Assembly (NCBI GenBank): GCA_037447655.1
Contig: JBBHKE010001123.1
Span: forward strand, 1-45,614
Length of the DNA stretch: 45,614 nucleotides
Origin: Zygnema cylindricum
Taxonomy: Eukaryota; Streptophyta; Zygnematophyceae; Zygnematales; Zygnemataceae
Reading direction: 5' to 3'
The notes under the pieces are model-generated. The model saw only the letters and a program-made list of their open reading frames with translations. It did no database searches and had not been told where the DNA came from. The translations under genes were made by a program, and so were the position numbers. Every line of letters starts with the position of its first letter. Positions within the stretch are counted from its first letter, which is position 1. Positions 29,201 to 38,700 of the stretch are shown in pieces.

Positions 29201-32200
29201 ATTGTACTAGTAAGACGGAAACTTTCAGTCTAAATTGCACTAGGAAGACAGAAACCTTCAGTCAAAAATAAACTAGTAAGACAGAAACTCAGAAATTCAG
29301 TCAAAATTCCACTAGCAAGACAGAAACCTTCAGTCAAAATCAAACTAGTAAGACAGAAACTCAGAAACTCAGTCAAAATTGCACTAGCAAGACAGAAACC
29401 TTCAGTAAAAATTATACTAGTAAGACAGAAACCTTCAGTCAAAATTGCACTAAAAAGACACAAACCTTCAGTAAAGATTATACTAGCAAGACAGAAACCT
29501 TCAGTAAAAATTAAACTAGTAAGATAGAAACCTTCAGTCAAAATTGCACTAGTAAGACAGAAAATTGGAAACTCCCATGGTCTAGAACCATTTTTTTCCC
29601 ACAAGTGACTCACCTGCGAGTCATAAGACCCGAGATTGCCATCTTCGGAGAAACCCAACCATGTCAGAGTGGCCTTCGGAGAAAGCAAGAGTCGACCACC
29701 ATTAATTTTCTTCTGGTCACGTACATCATATACAGTGAACTCCATGACCTGCGCACCGTTCAAAACTCCGTAGTTAGTCCAAAGAAGGGAGAAGGTTTAA
29801 TGTACCTTCTGAGAATGACTTGATAAACAACTATTGGCTCCAAAGCCCAGAAAAGAGTCTATGACGTTCTCTCTTTGACAAATGTATACGATCATAATAA
29901 TAGAAGCATGCATAAATTAGCAATAAACTTTGCCCAGCTAAGACGACTAGCATCGTTAAGTATAACAAGAAAAGATAGCCTACAAGGTGACTAAAACAAC
30001 CTAGTTTTGTGAGAAAATTTACAAAACAGCTCTACTATACAGTGCAATCTGACACAAAGGTGAACATTTACAATACTAATAAGTTAAGATTGTAACAGGT
30101 CAGTAAGTTAGTATTTTAATATGCTAATACAGTGTGATAAGTTAATATGAGTCTTGAAAGAGTTGAAAAACCTGGTCACCACAAGGCAAAGGAGATCCTC
30201 CATGTGTCACAATTGCAAGAAGGTGCTCATGGCCAGCCATGGTTACCACCGGACCGGGAAGTGATAAGACGTTTCGCTGCAAAAGAGAGAGGGAGAGAGG
30301 GAGAGGGAGAGGGAGAGGGAGAGGGAGAGGGAGAGGGAGAGAAAAATAACAAATTTAAAGTATCAGTGCTGTGACTTCGATTTCGTGAGCTTCCTCAAGC
30401 AGATTATCAGCTGTGTTTTCGTCTTTTCAAACACATCATATCATACCTTCATCAGAAGTGTGCAAACTAATTGAGCAATGATTTGAACCTTCTTCTGGAG
30501 AATTTGAATCCCATAAAAAAAAAATTGTGTGCAGATAGGCCTGTTTGTTTACTATGTTTATGTCAGAATAGGTTTAGGTTTTGTTTCCTCAATTCCTCCG
30601 ATCCTACAGAAGTTGATATTAAACAGAGACCGAAAACAGGATTTTTTTTGCAAACTAAAGCTTTAGTCACTTCGCATAGAAATCCTAAACTCAGGAAACA
30701 AACTGCCTTGAAAAGCGGGGGAAGGGAGAGAGGAAGAACGGCAGACAGCCGGGGGAGGGAGGGGGGGAGAGGGAGCGTAGAGGTAAACATGGGAAGGAAA
30801 AAGGTTAACGCCTGGCATCAAAAATAAGGGGCGAGAGGGAGAGGGATGAAAGGGTGGAGAGGGTGAGAAGTGGGGAGAGGGTGGGAGGGAGGGAGAGGGT
30901 GGGATGAGAAGCTTGCCTGTATACCGGCGTCGGAGAAGATACGCAACATATGCAAACTGGTTGAGGCAGCTGCCCATCTCTTTCCAATGGCGACACAAGT
31001 AACTTCTTCATCTCCCGAAAACCTCATAGACCACTGCATACAATATCCTTCCCTTCTCAGCCCTCTCACCTCTCCCCCAGTTCTATAATTTCCTTCAAAG
31101 AATCTCTTTCCGATAGCTCAACTAATTTATCTGTGTGTATTGGTTTGTATTTTCCAATTTTGTACTGCTTATAACTTGTCGGGTCTTCATGTGATTTTAA
31201 GATCTCTGGTAATTCTGTATTTTCCCAGTAAATACATCTACGCGCCCATCAAGAATAATCTAGATTCTCAAAAAGGAGATATTTCACTCAGAGTTCCAAA
31301 ATGAGAGTCCACATTAAACACGGAGCAATACATGTTACGAATATCAAAGCAGTATATATTACAAATAGAGTCAAGTTTTTTAATCTTCACTCAGCCTTCC
31401 AGCGTGAGAGTCCACATTAAACACTGGAAGCAATATTATAACATGAACTTAGTCAAGTTTTTGGAACTTCCCTAGCCCTCGTGAAAAGTTCTCCTTAGAT
31501 GTAGTTCTCTTCCTTAAATGAGACATGATATGAACCTTTTTCTGCTCATGTTGTACCATCTACCGAGACAAGCAAGGGAGATTGAAAATGTTCCTCATGA
31601 ACAAATAAATGATTGCAGTTTACAGTTGAGGCTAAAGCAGGACAGGCTTAAAATGAGATACTGGTATAAAATGCAAAGAGTAGGCAAAAAGTGGAGGTTA
31701 CACCTCACTATTAGCAGCCCAGCTGTTGAAAGGCCTGTATAGGAATGTACTTGGACTCTTTTCTCCCCGTCTCGGATTTGCAAACACACTTCCCTTATCT
31801 CCTAAAGCTGCCATAGTGAAGCCGTAATAGTCTAGCATGGGAGGCACCCGATATCCACAGTTTGTATCATGGAAATCAATCTGGTAAAGCAGAAAAGGTC
31901 CACTTCCTTTCAGCAAATTGGCAATTATCGGTAGGAATTCCGCAAAACGGAACACCGGACTGAATGAATGATTCCACATCATTTGATGCAAAGCAAGTTT
32001 TCAAAATGCTTAATACCATTCTGCAAAAAAACTGAATAAATCATTTTATGCAAAGCAAGTTCTAAAATGCTTGATTCCATTTTGCAAAAAACCTGAATAT
32101 ATCTTCATTTTGTGCGAAGCAAGTTTATATAATGCTTAGTTCCATTCTGCAAAAACTTGAATACATCTTTTGGGCTCAAACAAACATGTGTAATTGTCGA

Positions 32201-35200
32201 AACTAAGCAACCAAGAGTGCACCTCAACATGAGATTGACCGCCGTCTTCTTTTGATGTTATGCAGCCCAATAAGCTGTAAGCAAGAAAATGCTTCTTTCC
32301 AAGAACAGGGTCGGTGGCGCCTGGTTGAAATGCTGCCTGCATTTGAAATAGACAATTTTTCCCGGTGGTTTTGAGAGTCAAATAAAATGCTTAGCATACA
32401 AAGTTTAGCAAATAAAACGTTTAGACTGACCGAGTGCCTTTTGTCAAAAATACACATGCAAACTTTTGCAAAAGGTGGGGTTATTTTTTATGATAGGAAA
32501 CCTCTACTTTTTGAACAGCAGGAAGTCTGGGCTAACATGCTGCAATCAAGTCAATACACACACGCTGCAAAAACAGTAGAGAAACTATAAGGATCAACTT
32601 ATAAGTACACGTGAAACGGGTAAAAATTTGTAGAGGGATCAACATAAAAGTGTACCATGAACAAAGGGTAGAAGTTTGTACAGGGATCAACATAAAAGCA
32701 TACATGAAAAAAGAGCAGGAAGTTGTGGTGTGAATAAGTGAAGCGTATGGAACAACATTTTACCTGCATTGGTGTCCCACTTTCTGCCACATGGTTTACA
32801 AACTCCTCATCAAAAGTCTTCTTTTGTTTGCTCCTTCGCTCCTTTTGTTCATATTGTAGACTTTGTCCATCATCTGACATGGTGTCTGGAAGAGGTTTGT
32901 TGGACACACCTCCCTTCGAGATTTTCTTTTTCCGACGAACTGTCCTTCTGAATGCGATTTCAGAATCGTCAGACTCAGAGTTTTGCGCAACTTCATCATT
33001 TTCCATGTCCTTTGGTACACTGAGGTCCTCCAAGTCATCCCTACTCATAGAGGTTGTCACTGCCTCCCCTTGAACCTCATCCCTGAAGTCGTTGACCACC
33101 TTCCGATTGATACCTGCTAAAATATTACATTAGTTTCTTCTTAAAGAGTGTCATATGGGCTGGTCTCTACATTCTATTGCAAAACACACCTTTTTCATCA
33201 GATAACATAACATGCATACATAATTCCTCGTTTAGCAAAAAAGTAATTAAACGAAAATTTCGGTATATGGAAAGTATGTCAAAAGCACGTCTAAGGGAGA
33301 TAAAATTCAATCCTGAAGTGATAAAAGTATGAAATCCCAACCATGGATAACAAAGGTTCGCTAACCAGCACAACAAGAGGTCACAAAAGATGGCAGGTAG
33401 TCAACGTGGATAGAAGAAAGGTCACCAAAGTAAAAATCTAATGTTACAAACAGCACAACTCACCGGCTGGCTTATGTGCTCCTTCAAAGGGTGAAGGCAT
33501 ATGATCCGGTACAGGGTCGTTCCATACAGCCATCTGTCCCTCCACATCGACCATGGCTATCATGTTGCCATCTGGCTTCCAGTCGAGGCCACAAACAGTT
33601 GCAGAAACTTTCTGATAACCGACATCCTGTCCCTTGGTTGTGTCCCAAACAATAACCTGTCCATCTGATGCAGCTGTTGCGATGTATCGGCCATTGGGAG
33701 ACCAAGAAACCACAGAGACGTTGGATGTATGGGCATCCTGCGAGGATAACAGAGTGCAAAAAGTTATGCCTGAAAGTATTTAAGATGTGAAAACCAATCA
33801 TACAAACAGAGCGTCATAAAAAAAGTTTCAAGATGTAGAAACTAATCAAACAGACATACGATAAAAAGCTTCAAGATGTGGAAACGAATCAAACAGACAG
33901 ACATACAAAGTTTCAAAATGTAGAAACCAATCAAACAGACATACATCATAAGTAAATGACTGCAAACATCACGAAATAAGATCCAGGTGAGTAGAGGAGG
34001 AAAAAGTGAATTGGTTGAAAGAAAAGAAGAAAACATTCATCCTCAGGAAGATCTTATTCTTTAGGAAGCCCAAAAGAGGGCTGAAAGAGCTGAAAAGAAT
34101 GAATGGTGTTGACTTAAGTTAGGATTCTCACCTTGAGGCACTCATTCTCCTGCATCAGCTGAGCTGTGTCACGGTCAAGAAGGTAAACCTGGTGCTTTTC
34201 ATTTGGTGCAGCCAATAAGTTTCCGGAATATGGTTGCCATGCAATTTGCAGTTGCTGCAAATCATCTGGATCTGTTCGCGGCCCTTTGTGCATGTCATCA
34301 TATTTCACCTGCAAAGAGAAAAATTGCATTTTTTCAGTAGGTTGGGTTGCATTTTCTCCTACCACTATGGGATGGACTGATAGTGCGATGCATGCCTTCC
34401 ATGTGCTTTGCCAAAAAAATAATAACATGGTTAAACGTTTATATGTGCATTTGTTTCAGCACAACAACACAACAACATGAAAAAAATGATTCGCAAATTA
34501 TTCTCTTACCAACCAGTCATTCGTATCTGAATCCCACGCCCATATCACAACAACACCATCGGTGTCGGCTGACGCAAAAAGTTCGTTCTTGGGGTCAAAG
34601 GCCAGACTTATGATGGGGCCCCGGTGTACCTGACACCGAACAAAGAACAAGGCGCTTCTTCAGCTGCCATATCTCGGATGCATGTAATAGGGGAAATATA
34701 CGCGTCCTACAACTGGGGTTCCTGGAGCAGTAATCATGGTAATCTTACAAAAAACTGCACAATTTTGTAAAGTACATACGATTACTGGGCCGGTAAGACC
34801 AGTAATATCAATAAGAGACACCTGAATACAGAACTAGACAGAGAGTGGTTACCCAATCAATTTCTGTCCATGAAACCATTGTAGCCCTCTGACAAGCATA
34901 ATGCTAATCCTAGGAACGCTCCAAATCAGGATTCTATGATTAAACATCGTTTCTTTGCCCATTTCCATTGTCCGAACTGTTTAGACAAATGTATTATGAG
35001 TAAGAATAACCACATGAGGCTTGACTGCAGGCGACTCTTTTGCTCTTGAGACACGAGCCCATATTAAGCATATAATCTATATTTTCTATGTCGATTGCGG
35101 TTAATGATTTGACAAAATTGGCATGTATCCATTTAAAGGGCAATTTCTAGTTGGGGACCCCAACACATAGCTTCAAAACAGAATGACCAGTGAGAAGCAA

Positions 35201-36202
35201 TTTAAACCTGATGACCAGGAGTATGAATTTCATAAGTTCAAATATGCGAAAACAGTCAGAAACACTATATATGGTCACTTCGTACTATACGCGGATTATA
35301 CTCGAGGAAAACCATACAATACGCATATTGTATGTGGTCACCACATAGTGTTTCCATTTCCGCACATTTTAACTATGAGTTGAACTGTGGCATAAAATGG
35401 GGGAATGGGAGGCACAGACACAAACCTTTGCAGTTAATGCAGCTGTCACAGTATTGGTGTCAACTTGGATAAGTTTAATTGTCCCTTCGTCTCCTGCCGC
35501 TGCAAGAATGCTGCCTGTGCTGCTAAACGCCAATGCTCTCACTGGCAGCTGGAATCGAGTGAAGCTACTGACAAAAGTGCCAGCTGTCACAGGCGACAAA
35601 AACAATTGGAGATAAGCGTCAAGCAAATAATTTCAATAACTTCAAGCGAATTTAAGCAATCAACTTCAAGCAAACAACGTACAAATAGATCGAATTTTAT
35701 GCTTAACGTGAAAGAATTACTACGTTAATTTTCTTTTCTTTCTTATTCACAGGAACAGCACACTGGAACTGACCAACTACATTGGAGAAAAGAGCTTCAA
35801 GCAAATAATCTTGTCGTTATGTTTGACGTGGAAAATTTGACTGTATTTTATTTACTTCAAAACTTTTCCGCAGACGCGGGGAGGTGGATGGATCCAAAAA
35901 TCGAATCCGGAATTTCCGGATCGGGACATCCGCTCATGCCTAATAATCAATGCTGGTCAAAAGATTTCCTCGATCCAGATTATTTCTTCTGCTTTGTCCT
36001 TGCTGACCTCCACAAGTTTATGACAGCTTGCGGCAGGATTTGCCTCGATATCCGTCAGTTTAAATATTTTAACAAAGCCATCAGCTCCTCCGGTTACAAT
36101 ATAGTCTCCATTGACGTCAAATGTCACACTGCATAAGCCAGAGGCGTGAGCTTCTACTCTAGATCCCTTCAATTTTCGTTTGGGTAACGCAGTAGAGGCC
36201 AT
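25589..36202 (-). CDS. CTF4: CTF4/WDHD1/AND-1 replisome hub protein (plant EOL1 type)
   Basis: CTF4 is a nuclear trimer that couples the CMG helicase to DNA polymerase alpha-primase; plant orthologues also bind Polycomb partners. The start is the first ATG (36202) ahead of blade GDYIVTGGADGFVKIFKL. Exons (minus): 1 36202-about 36015 (end unresolved); 2 35582-35426; 3 34629-34510; 4 34308-34132; 5 33737-33464; 6 33113-32764; 7 32336-32223; 8 31880-31704; 9 31033-30917; 10 30276-30172; 11 29748-29614; 12 29006-28951; 13 28611-28506; 14 28307-28191; 15 27973-27847; 16 26921-26791; 17 26275-25589. Phases agree from exon 2 on. Splice sites are GT-AG except the exon-9 donor (CAG|GCAAGC). About 1,050 residues are placed, against about 830 in Arabidopsis and 1,129 in human. 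About 40 residues between exons 1 and 2 were not found. Confidence 0.93.
26791..27973 (-). other. CTF4: CTF4 exons 15-16: helical bundle that receives CIP-box peptides
   Basis: Exon 15 is acidic (EGKEDEEEEEKILSTEAE) and then helical (LDKCLLRLIAAACK). Exon 16 gives DKLVRAYDLAAMLALHRSLE and LVIAMRLPALAERLHVMLE, a close match to the C-terminal helices that in yeast Ctf4 bind CIP-box peptides of Sld5 and Pol1. The exon junction rebuilds an Ala codon from 1 + 2 bases. Confidence 0.9.
26935..27350 (+). repeat. Degenerate ATCC/CATC microsatellite in CTF4 intron 15
   Basis: About 400 bp are dominated by ATCCATCC, CATTCAATCC and related words, directly upstream (gene sense) of the exon 16 acceptor. 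The intron is the longest in the gene (925 bp). Confidence 0.9.
28396..28497 (+). repeat. Tandem repeat in CTF4 intron 13
   Basis: About 2.5 copies of a roughly 46-bp unit containing AACATGGAAACA(A/G)GAAAGG and AACAAAAAACAGAACAG. Confidence 0.85.
29165..29572 (+). repeat. 33/39-bp minisatellite in CTF4 intron 11
   Basis: About 12 units of the type ACTAGTAAGACAGAAACC plus TTCAGTCAAAATTGC. Two units are longer by 6 bp (extra CTCAGAAA...). Unit lengths are multiples of three. On the gene strand the array stays open in the frame that continues from exon 11, giving repeated LTEGFCLTS/A peptides to a stop near 29230. Confidence 0.92.
30281..30910 (+). repeat. GA-rich tracts in CTF4 intron 9
   Basis: (GGGAGA)n lies at 30281-30345 and a longer G/A-rich stretch at 30715-30905, so the transcript carries long CU tracts. 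The second tract lies just inside the GC-type donor of exon 9. Confidence 0.85.
31303..31470 (+). repeat. Two-copy tandem duplication in CTF4 intron 8
   Basis: GTGAGAGTCCACATTAAACAC-like words (TGAGAGTCCACATTAAACAC) and AGTCAAGTTTTT each occur twice, about 90 bp apart. Confidence 0.7.
31984..32168 (+). repeat. Three-copy tandem repeat in CTF4 intron 7
   Basis: Units of about 60 bp share GCAAAGCAAGTT, AAATGCTTA/GA and CCATTCTGCAAAAA. Confidence 0.88.
32615..32712 (+). repeat. Two-copy tandem repeat in CTF4 intron 6
   Basis: GGGATCAACATAAAAG and GTAGA/AGTTTGTA words are repeated at about 47-bp spacing. Confidence 0.75.
32764..33113 (-). other. CTF4: CTF4 exon 6: acidic linker with basic patch
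   Basis: About 117 residues connect the propeller with the SepB region. The stretch is rich in Asp, Glu and Ser (SESDDSEIAF) and has a basic cluster RRTVRRKKKISK that could serve nuclear import. Linkers at this place in the family are variable and acidic. The exon starts in phase with exon 5 and ends SGTPMQ, joined to AAFQPGAT of exon 7. Confidence 0.88.
33464..36202 (-). other. CTF4: CTF4 exons 1-5: N-terminal WD40 propeller
   Basis: Successive blades are visible: GDYIVTGGADGFVKIFKL (exon 1), GSILAAAGDEGTIKLIQV (exon 2), NELFASADTDGVVVIWAW (exon 3), GNLLAAPNEKHQVYLLDR (exon 4), and GRYIATAASDGQVIVWDT plus GNMIAMVDVEGQMAVWND (exon 5). Between exon 1 and exon 2 the family has one further blade portion (about 40 residues). 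Intron 1, read in all minus frames, does not show it. Candidate exon-1 donors include GAG|GTCAGC near 36015, which I cannot confirm because the following phase is unknown. Confidence 0.85.
33806..33952 (+). repeat. Three-copy tandem repeat in CTF4 intron 4
   Basis: Units of about 50 bp share TTTCAAGATGTAGAAACTA and ATCAAACAGACATAC. Confidence 0.88.
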
Positions 36203-36400
36203 TAGAGCTTGGAAACAGAGGGGAAACAAGAGCGAAGCAGGAGTTTTTGTGAAGGTTGGATGCTGGTCAAGTACAACAGAAAGGAGAGAGCAGAAGAGAG
36301 GAGAAGAGAGGAGAAGAGAGCGATAAGAGACTAGAAAGTAGAGAAAGAATTAAAAAAATATGGTTTCAACCAGCAGCAATCCAGAAAAGTTCCTGCAATA
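36203..36400 (-). promoter_or_regulatory. CTF4 probable 5' UTR with pyrimidine tract
   Basis: Upstream of the ATG the gene strand carries a CTCTTCTCCTCTCTTC-rich stretch (complement of 36280-36335), as is common in plant 5' UTRs and core promoters. No in-frame ATG precedes 36202 in this stretch. The transcription start was not determined. Confidence 0.5.
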
Positions 36401-36513
36401 GCCTAAGATGGAAATGTGCTCATTAAGCTGGTTCTGTGGAAACAAAAGTAGGTCTTGCAGAGTACCTTTTTTGTACGAATTTCGCGGGGCGAAGGAAGAA
36501 CTGTAGTCAAAAT

Positions 36514-36523
36514 GGCGCCAAAA
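36514..36523 (-). promoter_or_regulatory. E2F-type site 1 upstream of CTF4
   Basis: ggcgccaaaa on +, TTTTGGCGCC on the gene strand, matches the E2F consensus TTTSSCGC. It lies about 310 bp upstream of the ATG. Confidence 0.7.
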
Positions 36524-36565
36524 GGCTCCATACTTTCAAATCGTAACTTTGACGTTTGAATTATT

Positions 36566-36575
36566 GGCGCCAAAA
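36566..36575 (-). promoter_or_regulatory. E2F-type site 2 upstream of CTF4
   Basis: It repeats the same ten bases as site 1, 52 bp further upstream and in the same orientation. Replication genes in plants and animals are common E2F targets, so S-phase control is a reasonable inference. Confidence 0.7.
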
Positions 36576-36700
36576 ACAAATAGCACGCGTGTGTGGTGCC
36601 AGATACGCAGTGTCGTGATGTCTGAGTTTTTGACTAGGGTGCGTATCGTGCAGTATCGCAACCATGATCAATGTCCCGATATGCTTTCCTTACCAACATG

Positions 36701-37151
36701 CAGAGGTCGCAAACGGTTAACCGAAACCGTACCCGACCGATAACCGACCGCCCGCGTCGGATCCGGAACGGATTCGGGTGCCAAATTTGGGGGGCCGGGC
36801 GGATTCGGGCGGTTGATTCACAAAAATTAAAAATTAAATCGGTTACGGTCGGGTAAGCAAAAACGAAAAAAGTTTTGTACTGTCCATACTATCAAACATT
36901 ATTGTACGTTGTACTCTTGGTATCGTGGAAGGTATAAGGGAAATGTACCATTAATTTTGTACTTTTTCGGGTACGGGCCATAGGGAGTCGCGAGAAATCG
37001 AGTTTCGGTTAACTTTTAATTTCGTAAACGCGTTTCGGGTAACGGTTAACAATTTAGGAGCGTGACATAACCCGGTCGGTCGTCGAGTACTCGGAATTAA
37101 AAAAAAAAGGTATGTTTCGGTTACCTAAAATTTTGACTTTTGCGACCTCTA
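36701..37151. mobile_element. hAT-type MITE (451 bp)
   Basis: Ends are CAGAGGTCGCAAA and TTTGCGACCTCTA, inverted over 12 bp. The flanks ccaacatg (36693-36700) and ccaatata (37152-37159) are an 8-bp duplication with two mismatches. Subterminal words CGGGT, GTTAACCGAAACCG and GGATTCGGG recur, as in plant hAT elements. No ORF. Confidence 0.78.
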
Positions 37152-37317
37152 CCAATATAAAATATGTATTCGCACTTTAAAATTTTGTTGACACGGCAGA
37201 TTATAACATACTAACGTAGGGCCGTAGGCATGTAGCCCATTATCCAATTTTATCGATGACCTTAGCGATGTGACGATATTCTAATTCAGGCGATGACAAT
37301 GTATCTTGCGGATGCTA

Positions 37318-37884
37318 CACCGCCAATCGTTATTAGCGATTTAGCGTTATGAACGTTATATCGGCACCCTCGAATTTTGACCCCAAAACCTGAAATAGAA
37401 TTAATTACACTAAATTTGCATTTATGTTAATTAAGGTTCTAGTGAATTAGCGTTAATAATTCTAATTATTGATCTTTTTAAATACTATGGTGTACGGACA
37501 TGTTGGACCATACAGAATGGTAATTTGTTAGGTAAAAAAAGTACGAAATATGGATTCAAATAATCACAATAAGGCACAATGAATTTGCACCTATTCTAGT
37601 GTAAAGATACTGACCGCGTATTAATTATACGGGAGAAAACCCAAATTAGAGTTTTAAATAAATTAGAGTAGAAGGACGCGACGGTGTACTATTTGTCATA
37701 TTTGGTACTTTTACCTATTTTACTGTGAAGATCTTAATGGCAGATTCGTTATACCCAAATCAGCGAATGGATCGATTAGAGTAAATTGTTTTTTACGAAA
37801 TCTTGAAAAATCCAAATTAGCGTTAATAACGCTATTTAATTTTTAGCACTAATAATTTCTAAACGCTAATAACGATTATCGGTG
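37318..37884. mobile_element. MITE 2 of the TA-flanked family (567 bp)
   Basis: The left end is CACCGCCAATCGTTATTAGC, the right end CTAATAACGATTATCGGTG, with TA on both sides. It aligns with MITE 1 through the interior (AGTGAATTAGCGTTAATAAT and ACGGGAGAAAACCCAAATTA). Confidence 0.85.
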
Positions 37885-37891
37885 TACAGTA

Positions 37892-38109
37892 CACCGTTTA
37901 TCGCTATTAGTGTTAATGTTATTTTTGTCGCTTAAATCGTCTTTTATCCGTACACGCTAGCCGGGTAATGGATATGACGGCTGCAATTGAAAGCAGAGAT
38001 TCTCACCTTATGATTGGCGGTCTCCAGGATAAAATTGTACATGTGTGTACGGAGAAAATATGTTTTTTAGTGGCGAAAAAATTATTAACACTAATAGCGA
38101 TACACGGTG
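37892..38109. mobile_element. MITE 3, short deletion derivative (218 bp)
   Basis: Ends are CACCGTTTATCGCTATTAG and CTAATAGCGATACACGGTG with TA flanks. It lies 7 bp after MITE 2 (TACAGTA between). Little of the family interior remains. Confidence 0.8.
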
Positions 38110-38121
38110 TACTGAACAGTA

Positions 38122-38674
38122 CACAGTGAATCGTTATAAGCATTATGTACTCTATATCGGCACCCCTAAATTTTGACATTGATACCAAAAACACAACTAA
38201 TAAATATAAATTTTCCTTGACATTAATTACGGTTCTTGTAAGTTGGCGTTAACAGGCATACCGTACGTTTTTCATGAATAGTGTGGTGTACGGAAGGTGT
38301 TTGTTTGTACAACATTGTACTATGTTAGCGAAAATTGTACAGAAATGGTAGTTAACTTATGTCGGTTGCATACAGAACTGCGCTTATAATACACGTGGAG
38401 TCGAGTTTCTGACAAAACGCGTTTGCAAACCCAAACTATAATTATGGATTAACTATAGTAAAGGGACGCGACGTTGTACGGATTGTCATATTTTGTACTT
38501 CAACCTACTTTACTGTTTATATAATGACGTCAGATCCGGCGTACCTAAATCATCGTTATGGAGAAATTACAATTAAACATTTAAAAAATAAATTGTAATA
38601 CCCAAATTAGTATTACTAACACTAATTAATTATTAACACTAATAATTTCTAAACGCTAATCACGATTCACGGTG
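38122..38674. mobile_element. MITE 4 of the TA-flanked family (553 bp)
   Basis: Ends are CACAGTGAATCGTTATAAGC and CTAATCACGATTCACGGTG with TA flanks, 12 bp after MITE 3. The interior (TGAATAGTGTGGTGTACGGA) matches MITEs 1 and 2. Confidence 0.83.
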
Positions 38675-38700
38675 TATTGAGTAGTACATCAGCAATATGT

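Larger units (their letters stand above)
28191..32336 (-). other. CTF4: CTF4 exons 7-14: SepB/trimerisation region
   Basis: This is the second propeller of Ctf4-type proteins (Mcl1_mid/SepB). Matches to the plant family are strong and colinear: FQPGATDPVLGKK, LAYSLLGCITS (exon 7), IDFHDT, YGFTMAAL, GSVFANPRRGEK, YRPFNSWAANSE (exon 8), WSMRFSGDEEV, LRIFSDAGIQ (exon 9), SLPGPVVTMAGHEHLL (exon 10), VMEFTVYDV, TLTWLGFSEDGNLGSYDS (exon 11), the FSPDYGGCWTPVF segment (exon 12), HWMVGFNEMQ (exon 13), and VLPKPVHTILSPSVPLA with SDLGADSLEKEL (exon 14). Yeast Ctf4 forms its trimer through this region. Confidence 0.92.

Noticed and set aside
29170-29570. Regular repeats that could be mistaken for a CRISPR array
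   Set aside because: Units are contiguous without unique spacers, lie in an intron of a nuclear gene, and vary by 6 bp; this is a minisatellite.
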